DNA of 7,012 nt from JBBRWV01 sp038248985 (lineage in GTDB: Bacteria > Planctomycetota > Phycisphaerae > WQYP01), in the NCBI GenBank assembly GCA_038248985.1, contig JBBRWV010000151.1:1-7012 (forward strand), read 5' to 3'. Below the pieces are notes generated by a model, which had not been told where the DNA came from, made no database searches, and was given only the letters and a program-made list of their open reading frames with translations. Positions 1 through 5,656 of this stretch are shown here, piece after piece (the first letter of the stretch is position 1; each line of letters opens with the position of its first letter). Both the position numbers and the translations under genes were made by a program.

Positions 1-324
1 CTCATCCAAAATCTCCTGAACCGTCAGGAGTTTGATGAGTCTGCCCGTTCTTCTATGAAACGCCGCGCATTCGTCGTGGGCGTCTCTGCTGTAGCCGAAC
101 GATACGAAGAACCCGCGTTGTCTGCCGCCTTCGCCTTCTCGCTCCATGACGGCTTCGAAGGCGTCGATGTCGGGCCTGCCGACCTTGTCCGTCTGCTTGA
201 CCTGAATCGGGAACCAGTCGTCGCCAAACAAGCCGCCTTCTGCGCTGGGCTTGGTGCCGACGGGGAAGATTCGGCCGTCCACGCCCATGTCGCCGACCTG
301 CACCTTGTTGGGGATTCTCCTCAC
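1..324 (-). pseudogene. Mrr-like PD-(D/E)XK nuclease domain, detached C-terminal part of a DNA methyltransferase (partial at window edge)
   Basis: Reading the minus strand from about 330 downward gives a clean open frame to position 1 and beyond. It contains NKVQVGDMGVDGRI, then FPIQVKQTDKVGRPDIDAFE, then RGFFVSFGYS, and ends in the window with LTVQEILDE. The Asp of GVDGRI (277-279) and the Gln and Lys of IQVKQ (202-204 and 196-198) fit the D...QxK active site of Mrr-type endonuclease folds. From family knowledge, this block occurs as the C-terminal domain of N4/N6 DNA methyltransferases whose N-terminus matches the fragment at 886-1263. An in-frame TGA at 331-333 cuts it off from anything upstream. 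The only possible starts are GTG at 325-327 or 322-324, the second overlapping the upstream stop codon as GTGA. It is probably a remnant, but a translationally coupled nuclease subunit cannot be excluded. The homology is confident; the pseudogene label is an inference. Confidence 0.7.
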
Positions 325-881
325 CACTCGTCAAGCTCCTTATCCTTTTCGATCGCCTGCAAGTAGCATTCCAAATTACCCGCAATCTTATCGAATACCA
401 TCGGGAGATATGGAATCAAATCCTGAAAGGATGGATTGTTTCCAATCGGACCACCATGGTATTGACGGAGGTGTTTCGCTATTGCGTGCCTTTCCTCTGA
501 ACTGATGACCGTCATCGGATCACGATGGCGATGATCGTGGAAATTCGATAGGTGTATAAACGCGCACCCAAATGAGTAAACCGATTCTGTCCAACCATGG
601 AGATTTTGCGCAATATCTACCATGTCACGGTCGGTAATTCTTTTGCGTGTTCCGGCAACGGTCCACTTCTGCCCCTCGTTCGATGCAAGTATCAGTCTCG
701 TACGCTCCGCCCGATCAGACTTCGACAGGATGTAGATGACCCGCACCAACGAATCGACCTCATGTCTGAGAATTCCAACAACGTGACCTGGCAGATTGCT
801 CGTGTGAAGCAATCCGATCGCCTTTCGGTTCTCAGTTGTGCGAGCGCGGACTTGTCGGACAAATACTTCGATGGGTGTCAT
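321..881 (-). CDS. Hypothetical 186-residue, probably helical protein lodged inside the broken methyltransferase gene
   Basis: ATG at 879-881 opens a 186-residue frame ending in TGA at 321-323. It starts 4 bases after the stop of the methyltransferase fragment, so the two could be co-translated; only a weak purine-rich site (GAGAAAG) precedes it. I do not recognise a named family with certainty. The sequence looks soluble and mostly helical, with no signal peptide or membrane segment. Blocks that look conserved are RHEVDSLVRVIYIL (39-52), RKRITDRDMVDIAQNLHGW (79-97), the His-rich FIHLSNFHDH (108-117) and PYLPMVFDKI (157-166). RHAIAKH (131-137) fits an R-x5-H pattern as in HEPN nucleases, but this is weak evidence on its own. 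Base composition differs from its flanks: 38-48% GC in hand-counted 60-base windows against about 65% nearby. The sensible protein sequence and clean ends argue for a real gene, probably acquired. Position inside a restriction-modification-like locus hints at a defence role, but nothing proves it. Confidence 0.7.
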   Translation of the reverse strand: MTPIEVFVRQVRARTTENRKAIGLLHTSNLPGHVVGILRHEVDSLVRVIYILSKSDRAERTRLILASNEGQKWTVAGTRKRITDRDMVDIAQNLHGWTESVYSFGCAFIHLSNFHDHRHRDPMTVISSEERHAIAKHLRQYHGGPIGNNPSFQDLIPYLPMVFDKIAGNLECYLQAIEKDKELDEW

Positions 882-885
882 GAGC

Positions 886-1263
886 TCATACTTTCTCTCG
901 CGTGCCGTCGCAGTGGTAGTAGAAGCTGCCGGTTTTCTTGAGGACGCGGGCGAGTTGCACGCAGCGGGGGCGCATGTATTCGATGTAGGCCTGCGTGCTG
1001 GCGTGGCGGTCCTCGAAGGATCGCTTCTCTTTCGTCTCGCCCCAGAAGACTTCATAATTGCGATTCGAATTGAATGGCGGATCGATGTAGATCAGATCCA
1101 CACAAGCGTCGGGGAGTTTGGCGAGTTGTTCGAGGTTGTCGCCGCAATAGACGACGCGGGTATCGAGCAGGGCGGAGGGTTTGCCGGGCCTTGTCGCCGG
1201 TGGTGATGGGGGCGAGGGTTGGTTGATCGGGGTGTTTAGGTCTGCGCGTTTTTTCTGGGCCAT
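886..1263 (-). pseudogene. 5' fragment of a beta-class N4/N6 site-specific DNA methyltransferase
   Basis: The ATG at 1261-1263 opens a 125-residue frame. After a Pro-rich lead (about 1-30) come VVYCGDNLEQL (37-47), the catalytic motif IV as IYIDPPFNSN (58-67), and the helix and strand of the N6_N4_Mtase fold up to TGSFYYHCD (111-119). In this family the protein methylates the amino group of adenine or cytosine using S-adenosylmethionine, and motif order is IV first, motif I last. Here homology stops right after HCD, where relatives continue with a segment such as HASHYVK; instead six unrelated residues lead to TGA at 886-888. The target-recognition region and the S-adenosylmethionine binding motif I (DPF.G.G type) are absent, so this product should not be active. 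Its C-terminal nuclease domain is found again at 1-324, beyond an inserted gene. No good ribosome binding site is visible before the ATG. Confidence 0.8.
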
Positions 1264-1355
1264 GGGGGGAGAATAATCCGCGGAGGAAGGATGGGCAAAT
1301 GTTTGGGGAGTGAGGGGAGTGGGGAGAGGCGTCGCGTTGCGGCGGCGCTACACAA

Positions 1356-1381
1356 GGGGGGTGGGAGGAGGGTGTCAGGGG
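1356..1381 (+). other. G-quadruplex motif 1
   Basis: Four runs of three or more G (1356-1361, 1363-1365, 1370-1372, 1378-1381) are separated by loops of 1, 4 and 5 bases. This satisfies the canonical G3+N1-7 rule on the + strand. On the minus strand, the sense strand of the neighbouring genes, it reads as C-runs. Confidence 0.6.
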
Positions 1382-1484
1382 AGAGAAGGTGGGAGCCTTT
1401 CGGGCTGAATTAATACGGGAGCGAAGGGGGCAGCGTAAATGAGGGGGGCGGGTAGCGGCAAGGCATTTCGAGGGTTTGTTTTGC

Positions 1485-1517
1485 GGGGCGTGCGGGACGA
1501 TAGGGGGTGCGGGGGGG
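1485..1517 (+). other. G-quadruplex motif 2
   Basis: G-runs at 1485-1488, 1494-1496, 1503-1507 and 1511-1517 have loops of 5, 6 and 3 bases, fitting the canonical G3+N1-7 pattern on the + strand. It lies about 100 bases past the stop of the cupin gene (1617), on the opposite strand from its transcript. Confidence 0.6.
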
Positions 1518-1573
1518 CTGTTCTCCATGGGTATGGCGTGTTCAACCTACTTTTCTTTTTCTGACGAAGGCTT

Positions 1574-1609
1574 GCGCTCCGCGTAGTGCGGGGAGCGCGT
1601 TATTCGCGC
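1574..1609 (-). terminator. Overlapping hairpins downstream of the cupin gene (possible weak terminator)
   Basis: GCGCTCC (1574-1580) pairs perfectly with GGAGCGC (1592-1598), and GCGCG (1595-1599) pairs with CGCGC (1605-1609) around a TTATT loop. The two hairpins share bases and exclude each other. They begin 8 bases past the cupin stop codon. Neither is followed by a U-run in the cupin transcript, so a classical intrinsic terminator is not supported. Confidence 0.25.
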
Positions 1610-1616
1610 GGGGTAC

Positions 1617-1940
1617 TCAGGTTGCGGGCCTGATCATTGTTAGGAGCATTTTCATTTGGCTGACGGCTTTAACGGCGTGGGGGATGCCGGCGGGAAGGAG
1701 GAGTATCTGGCCAGCGGTGACCGAGTGGGATTGGCGGTCGATGTGGATGACGGCCGCGCCGTCGACGAGTTGGACGAGGGCGTCGAAGGGCGCGGTATGC
1801 TCGCTGAGTTCCTGGCCGGCATCGAAGGCAAAGAGCGTGACGTTGCCGGTTTTCTGCTTGAGGAGTACGCGGCTGACGATGGCCGCGGGCTGATAGTCGA
1901 TGAGGGTGGCGAGCGCGGTGGGTGCAGCAAGATCGGACAT
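1617..1940 (-). CDS. Small single-domain cupin protein
   Basis: The frame from ATG at 1938-1940 encodes 107 residues and ends with TGA at 1617-1619. The start is fixed by a strong AAAGGAG ribosome binding site about 8 bases upstream (around 1950-1956); a longer in-frame reading exists but has no such site and would start upstream of the promoter. The protein is one conserved beta-barrel. Cupin motif 1 is the stretch GQELSEHTAPFDALVQLVDG (42-61), with one metal-type His (H48) and the second His of the usual HxH replaced. Motif 2 is GQILLLPAGIPHAVKA (77-92 region), with P83, G85 and H88. The end, MKMLLTMIR, is typical of small stand-alone cupins. With an incomplete set of ligands, metal binding and enzymatic activity are uncertain; a sensor, binding or isomerase-like role is possible. 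It has no signal peptide, so it acts in the cytoplasm. It appears monocistronic. Confidence 0.85.
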   Translation of the reverse strand: MSDLAAPTALATLIDYQPAAIVSRVLLKQKTGNVTLFAFDAGQELSEHTAPFDALVQLVDGAAVIHIDRQSHSVTAGQILLLPAGIPHAVKAVSQMKMLLTMIRPAT

Positions 1941-2031
1941 GATTAGAACTCCTTTGGTGTACTGACCCGTTTTGGGCCTATTTTGACGGATCGCGTGAGG
2001 CTTGGGGAGTGTGTCCGGGCATTTCGGGCGT

Positions 2032-2059
2032 AGTATAGCTGCGGTCCGAGCACCGGCAA
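2032..2059 (-). promoter_or_regulatory. Promoter of the cupin gene
   Basis: On the minus strand, TTGCCG (2054-2059) and TATACT (2032-2037) are separated by 16 bases, close to the sigma70 consensus. Transcription would begin near 2025, leaving a leader of about 85 bases before the cupin ATG. Confidence 0.5.
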
Positions 2060-2075
2060 GTGCAAGATTAGGAGG

Positions 2076-2237
2076 ATGATAGAGGGTAGGTTCAGGGGTA
2101 CAGGGCAATTCCGGCGGTTCGCGCGGCGCGCGATGGAGGTGTTCGAGGAAGTCGGGATTGACCGCGCGGGGGAAAAATTTTGTGGCGAAGCTAACGTTGG
2201 GGGGTTAGCATCGTCTGTTGAACGGTTCGTGATATAA
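2076..2237 (+). CDS. Doubtful 53-codon open frame
   Basis: An ATG at 2076-2078 opens 53 codons ending in TAA at 2235-2237. A GGAGG sits directly against the ATG, too close for a normal ribosome binding site. The translation contains a charged, amphipathic stretch (ARRAMEVFEEVGIDRAGEKF) but no motif I know. The frame ends inside the TATAAT box of the next gene. It may be chance or the remnant of a lost gene; I would not annotate it as functional without homologues. Confidence 0.15.
   Translation: MIEGRFRGTGQFRRFARRAMEVFEEVGIDRAGEKFCGEANVGGLASSVERFVI
2190..2209. promoter_or_regulatory. Inverted repeat GCTAAC/GTTAGC upstream of the LpoB-like gene promoter
   Basis: GCTAAC (2190-2195) and GTTAGC (2204-2209) form a perfect 6-bp dyad with an 8-base G-rich spacer. 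Its near edge lies 23 bases before the -10 box. The position would suit a regulator binding site, or it may be a chance hairpin. Confidence 0.25.
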
Positions 2238-2238
2238 T
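2230..2238 (+). promoter_or_regulatory. Extended -10 promoter of the LpoB-like gene
   Basis: TGATATAAT is a perfect extended -10 element (TGnTATAAT). No good -35 box lies 16-18 bases before it, which is usual for extended -10 promoters. Transcription would begin near 2245, giving a leader of about 25 bases before the ATG at 2270. Confidence 0.6.
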
Positions 2239-2269
2239 CGAGCGGTGTAGGCTTTTGAAGGAGGATTTC

Positions 2270-3667
2270 ATGAAGAATATGCGGATATTGGCTGGGGTTT
2301 TGTTGGGCTGCGTGTCGGTATTGGGGGCTTGTGAGAAGGAAGTGCAGCGGGTGTCGGTGTTGCCGCCGAGCGATCCGAACGCGTATGAGCGGGTGCCGAT
2401 GCCGAAGCCGATGCCGCCGGAGGGGTACACGCCGGGGCTGCCGAACGGGGGGATGCCGGACCCGAATGCGCCGGCGGTTTTGCCGGGGTCGGGTGGAGCG
2501 GCGGTGCCGTCGCCCTCGATCAAGAATGAGGAAGCGTTTGTGCGGGCGTATGAGGCGCGGCGTAATCCGCGGATGATGGTATTTGTGAATCGGACGATTC
2601 AGGGGGATCCGCTGCCGAAGGATGGGTTGGAGGAGTTGTATCGGATAGAGAAGAACGTGACGGCGACGGGGCGGGTATCGACGAAGGATTCGGAGGGGAA
2701 GTGGAACACGAAGGATGAGTCGGGGACGGTGACGAGTCGGACGTTGGTGAAGCTGCCGGCGGACAAGACGGATGTATTTGGTGCGACGTCGAGCGATTAC
2801 GAGATGATCGAGGCGGCGTTGGTGCAGTATTTTGACAATTCGGGGAAGGTGCAGATACAGGATTCGGAGGCGGCGCGTTCGAAGCTGGACCGGGAGAAGA
2901 TTTTACGGATTGAGAATGGGGACCCGGCGGCGGCGGCGTTGTTGGGAACGGAATTGCAGCAGGATGTGCTGATTCGATTGACGGCGAAGCCGACGACGCA
3001 TGCGAGTTGGGGGAACGCGGTGCGGTTGATTTCGAAGGCGACGAGCACGACGGATGGGCGGAATTTGGGGACGGCGTTTGTGGATATGCCGCTGCCGATT
3101 TCGAAGACGAACGTGCAGCTATACGGGCGTTATTTGACGGAGGTGCTGATGGGGGAGATGGTGAAGAAGTGGTCAAACCCGGAGAACGATATGCTGGAGG
3201 TGCGGGTGTACAAGTTGGGGAGCGTGGACGATGGGATATTGATCAAGAAGATGTTTCAGAAGACGGTAGGGGTGACGCGGGTGGTGAACCGGGGGATGAC
3301 GGGGAGCGGGAAGACGGCGTATGCGGTGATCGCGGTGGCGTTTGCGGGTGCGCCGGAGGATTTGTATGCGGCGGTGAAGGAGGACATCAAGCTATCGAAG
3401 GGGGTGAAGGCGGTGGATTTGCAGAACAACACGGTGACTTTGGAGGTGATTGGGGCGGTGGAGTTGAAGATCAACACGGTGGTGTTCAATTCGGAGACGA
3501 AGAAGGATGAGTTTAAGATCGTGCAATTGACGCTGGGGAAGGACCCGGGGGATGAGAAGATCAGCGGGGAGAAGGGGATTGGGATACCGGCGGGGTATGC
3601 GATTTCGCCGACGGGGTTGCCGACGGCGAATACGATGGACTTGATGAAGCCGGTGTTGCCGAAGTGA
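2270..3667 (+). CDS. LpoB/CsgG-like outer-membrane lipoprotein with a C-terminal alpha/beta domain
   Basis: The 465-residue protein starts at ATG 2270, 5 bases after AAGGAGG (2258-2264); the earlier in-frame TTG at 2255 overlaps that site and is rejected. Residues 1-20 are a signal peptide with lipobox LGAC (Cys21). The residue after Cys is Glu, not the Asp that favours inner-membrane retention, so outer-membrane sorting is likely. A Pro/Gly-rich tether follows (about 30-83). Residues 100-275 resemble the LpoB/CsgG fold: an opening strand PRMMVFVNRTI (100-110), a helix with EAALVQYF (181-188) and variable-length inserts. E. coli LpoB is the outer-membrane activator of PBP1b, but is only about 213 residues. 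Residues 308-395 look like an extra small alpha/beta domain, roughly ferredoxin-like or POTRA-like. A low-complexity tail closes the protein. A terminator directly follows, so it is transcribed alone. The lipoprotein call is firm; the LpoB-like call is moderate; PBP activation is inferred only. Confidence 0.75.
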   Translation: MKNMRILAGVLLGCVSVLGACEKEVQRVSVLPPSDPNAYERVPMPKPMPPEGYTPGLPNGGMPDPNAPAVLPGSGGAAVPSPSIKNEEAFVRAYEARRNPRMMVFVNRTIQGDPLPKDGLEELYRIEKNVTATGRVSTKDSEGKWNTKDESGTVTSRTLVKLPADKTDVFGATSSDYEMIEAALVQYFDNSGKVQIQDSEAARSKLDREKILRIENGDPAAAALLGTELQQDVLIRLTAKPTTHASWGNAVRLISKATSTTDGRNLGTAFVDMPLPISKTNVQLYGRYLTEVLMGEMVKKWSNPENDMLEVRVYKLGSVDDGILIKKMFQKTVGVTRVVNRGMTGSGKTAYAVIAVAFAGAPEDLYAAVKEDIKLSKGVKAVDLQNNTVTLEVIGAVELKINTVVFNSETKKDEFKIVQLTLGKDPGDEKISGEKGIGIPAGYAISPTGLPTANTMDLMKPVLPK

Positions 3668-3700
3668 GCAGGGTGGGGGTGGTGAAGTGAATGGAGTGAG

Positions 3701-3732
3701 CCGCGGGATGTGATGCATTCCGCGGTTTTTTT
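3701..3732 (+). terminator. Intrinsic terminator after the LpoB-like gene
   Basis: A 10-bp stem (3701-3710 with 3716-3725, CCGCGGGATG/CATTCCGCGG, one G-U pair) and a 5-base loop are followed by seven T. It lies 33 bases after the stop codon and should end the transcript, so the next gene needs its own promoter. Confidence 0.9.
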
Positions 3733-3870
3733 ATGGTGGGGGAAAAGAATTGAGTTGCGTGAGGGGTAGGTGCGGGATACATTGGCGGGCGTGTGGCAGG
3801 CGTGTGCGCGTGAGAGCCGTAGTCGTCGTGGCGATAGAGTGATATTTCATTTTACAGGCTGGAGAAGGCC
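3733..3870 (+). promoter_or_regulatory. Leader region of the transglutaminase-like gene, promoter not clear
   Basis: A promoter is expected here because a terminator precedes it. Two weak candidates are visible: TTGCGT (3755-3760) with GATACA (3776-3781) at a short 15-base spacing, and an imperfect extended -10, TGATATTTC (3840-3848), similar to the one before the LpoB-like gene. GGAG at 3861-3864 is the ribosome binding site, 6 bases before the ATG. Confidence 0.25.
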
Positions 3871-5589
3871 ATGGTTATTTTGCGAGTGTTGTGTTTGCTT
3901 TTGGGCGGTTTTTTGATGTTGCTGGGCGTGGGTGTAGCGGCGGCGGGGGTGGTGCATAAGTATGCGGGGGGGACGGGGGCGACGACGGCGTCGGTGGAGA
4001 CGCTGGACCGTTCGCCGGGGAAGTTGAAGAAGCGATTGTACTATAAGAAGACGGTCATGACGGTGGCGTACAAGGCGTACGGGAACCGTGAAGCGGGGAC
4101 GGGTCAGTACTGGATGGCGAAGTTGGTATTGGAGAACGAGGGGAAGGGGTTGCTGAAGGACATCAAGATTTCATACCGGATACCGGATTGGATTGGGGAA
4201 TGGACGACGCCGGATATTGCGCCGGAGTTGATGCCGGGGCAGACGTTTGTGTATCCGATTTATCCGCATTTTCCGGCGCGGGTGGCGACATTGCGGACAC
4301 GGACGCCGGCGGAGATGCAGGTGCGGATTCAGTACACGACGGGCGGGGAGACGAAAGAGGTGGTGGAGAAGCGGCCGTTTGAGTTTCGGGGGATTAATGA
4401 GATTGAGTACACGAGTTTGCCGAGCGAGGAGATCGTGAACTGGTACGATCAATTTGATAACTCGGCGTTGATTGCGGCGTATTCGATGGATTCGGACGAG
4501 GCGGTGCAGACGTACTTGTCGAAGATATCGGAGACGATGGGCGGGATCGATGTGCCGAGCAATGCGAAGAACGTGGCGGAAACGATCTACAAGATTTACA
4601 ATTTTCAATTGCGGACGGGGATGACGTACGCGGCGGCGAAGGGGTTTCCGGAGAAGCTGGGGGATGTGGAGGCGATTGTGCAGAACGTGCGATTGCCGCG
4701 GGAGGTGATTCAGAACAATGCGGGACTGTGCATTGAGCTGGCGTTGCTGATGTGCGCGTTGTGCGATGCGTCGGGGGCGCATTCGCGGTTGGTGTTGATA
4801 CCGGGTCATGCGTATGCGGTGGTGCAGGCGGATGACGGGAGTTTTGTGGCGTTTGAGTGCACGGGAGTGGGCGGGGGGAGGGCAGGCGACAAGTCGACAT
4901 TTGCGCAGGCTTTGGAGACGGGGAAGAAGGAATTTTTGCAGGTATTGCGGGGCGAGGTGATGGGGATAGTGGTGGATTTGCGGCAGCATCAGAGCGGGGG
5001 GATTCGTCCGCCGGAGCTGCCGCCGATCGATAAGGATGCGTTGCTGCGGACGTTGGCGGATCGATTGCGGGAAGGCGGGGGGACGGGGGCGGTGAATGGG
5101 GGAGAGCGTCGGAGCCAGGTGGTGGTGACGGAGAAGGATGCGAAGGCGATGCCCCCGGTGAAGGTATCGATACCGATATTGGCGTCATGGGAGACGGACG
5201 GGGCGTTGGAGCGTGCGGCGAAGGCGGCGGCGCCGGCGTGCAAGTACATGGCACACGAGGAGAGTTCGGGGACGTATGTGCAGTGGTACTATGTGCCGAC
5301 GACGAATGTGGATGCTTTTTTGGATTATTTGGATGCGACGTCGTCGAAGCTGGGATTGAAGTACAGTTTTGGGAAGCGTGAGAAGGTGCGGGTGGACGGT
5401 CGGGATTCGCTTAAGGCACCTTTGGGGGTGATGGTGGCGAATGCGGATTTCCGCGGGGAGATGTATGGGGTGCCGATCAAGGGAGGGGCGCTGTACATTA
5501 TTTATGCGGGGCCGAAGGATCGATCGGAGGAGTTGCGGGATTTGATTGACCGATCGATGCCGAAGATATCGATACAGGAAGTGAATTGA
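3871..5589 (+). CDS. Membrane-anchored transglutaminase-like protein
   Basis: The 572-residue protein starts at ATG 3871 behind GGAG. Residues 5-28 are one hydrophobic segment without a clear cleavage site, most likely an N-terminal anchor with the rest outside the cytoplasm. Residues about 55-175 look like a beta-sandwich domain (strands MAKLVLENEG, DIKISYRIPDW, EMQVRIQYT). Residues 230-335 carry a transglutaminase/cysteine-protease core: NNAGLCIELALLMCALC with Cys287, then LIPGHAYAVVQADDG with His313, then FVAFECTG with Glu329 where most members have Asp. Such domains cleave or cross-link peptides, including cell-wall peptides; the substrate here is unknown. After a Gly-rich linker (about 402-415) a second alpha/beta region (430-572) contains KVSIPILASW and GGALYIIYAG, function unknown. 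It lies between LpoB-like and YcfL-like genes, which suggests an envelope role. The catalytic core call is good; activity is unproven because of the Asp-to-Glu change. Confidence 0.8.
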   Translation: MVILRVLCLLLGGFLMLLGVGVAAAGVVHKYAGGTGATTASVETLDRSPGKLKKRLYYKKTVMTVAYKAYGNREAGTGQYWMAKLVLENEGKGLLKDIKISYRIPDWIGEWTTPDIAPELMPGQTFVYPIYPHFPARVATLRTRTPAEMQVRIQYTTGGETKEVVEKRPFEFRGINEIEYTSLPSEEIVNWYDQFDNSALIAAYSMDSDEAVQTYLSKISETMGGIDVPSNAKNVAETIYKIYNFQLRTGMTYAAAKGFPEKLGDVEAIVQNVRLPREVIQNNAGLCIELALLMCALCDASGAHSRLVLIPGHAYAVVQADDGSFVAFECTGVGGGRAGDKSTFAQALETGKKEFLQVLRGEVMGIVVDLRQHQSGGIRPPELPPIDKDALLRTLADRLREGGGTGAVNGGERRSQVVVTEKDAKAMPPVKVSIPILASWETDGALERAAKAAAPACKYMAHEESSGTYVQWYYVPTTNVDAFLDYLDATSSKLGLKYSFGKREKVRVDGRDSLKAPLGVMVANADFRGEMYGVPIKGGALYIIYAGPKDRSEELRDLIDRSMPKISIQEVN

Positions 5590-5604
5590 GGGACGTGAAC
5601 AGGT

Positions 5605-5614
5605 ACGACGTCGT
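5605..5614. repeat. 10-bp perfect palindrome between genes
   Basis: ACGACGTCGT is self-complementary and sits between the transglutaminase-like stop codon and the next start. It has no loop and no T-run, so it is not a terminator; a protein-binding site is possible, as is chance. Confidence 0.2.
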
Positions 5615-5656
5615 GGATGGGACAGGTTGGTTCTTTTTGAAAGCTGGAGATCAGTC

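Larger units (their letters stand above)
1264..1616. other. 353-bp gene-free gap, extremely G-rich on the + strand
   Basis: No convincing gene in either direction. The stretch lies between the 3' end of the cupin gene and the 5' end of the methyltransferase fragment. It is dominated by G-runs on the + strand and carries two G-quadruplex motifs (listed separately). It also has a 7-bp GC hairpin with one G-U pair (arms 1329-1335 and 1342-1348), and two overlapping hairpins near 1574-1609. Open frames through here consist of Pro/Arg/Gly-rich low-complexity protein, which is what G-run DNA gives by chance. No clear promoter for the methyltransferase fragment was found. Confidence 0.6.
1941..2269. 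other. 329-bp divergent intergenic region between the cupin and LpoB-like genes
   Basis: This gap separates two genes that point away from each other. It holds a sigma70-type promoter for the cupin gene, an extended -10 promoter for the LpoB-like gene, a 6-bp inverted repeat and a doubtful 53-codon frame, each listed separately. I see no RNA gene or mobile element end in it. Confidence 0.6.

Noticed and set aside
53..366. Open frames on either strand overlapping the nuclease domain in other frames
   Set aside because: Arg-rich or motif-free translations; the frame containing GVDGRI and IQVKQ explains the region.
1941..2108. N-terminal extension of the cupin gene
   Set aside because: The added residues are Pro/Arg-rich without homology, the promoter lies inside, and ATG 1938-1940 has a strong ribosome binding site.
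2255..2269. TTG start five codons upstream for the LpoB-like gene
   Set aside because: It overlaps the AAGGAGG ribosome binding site; ATG 2270 gives correct spacing and a standard lipoprotein signal.
3293..3316. Walker A-like sequence GMTGSGKT (residues 342-349) in the LpoB-like lipoprotein
   Set aside because: It fits GxxxxGKT, but the protein is exported, no Walker B or NTPase fold is visible, and the segment lies in a small alpha/beta domain. Most likely chance.
3007..3510. Gly/Asp/Glu-rich plus-strand frame inside the LpoB-like gene
   Set aside because: Low-complexity product of shifted reading through G-rich codons; no independent start signal.
4171..5254. Long minus-strand open frames opposite the transglutaminase-like gene
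   Set aside because: They are Arg/His/Pro/Ser-rich with no motifs, as expected opposite a G-ending-codon gene; the plus-strand frame has the recognisable domain.
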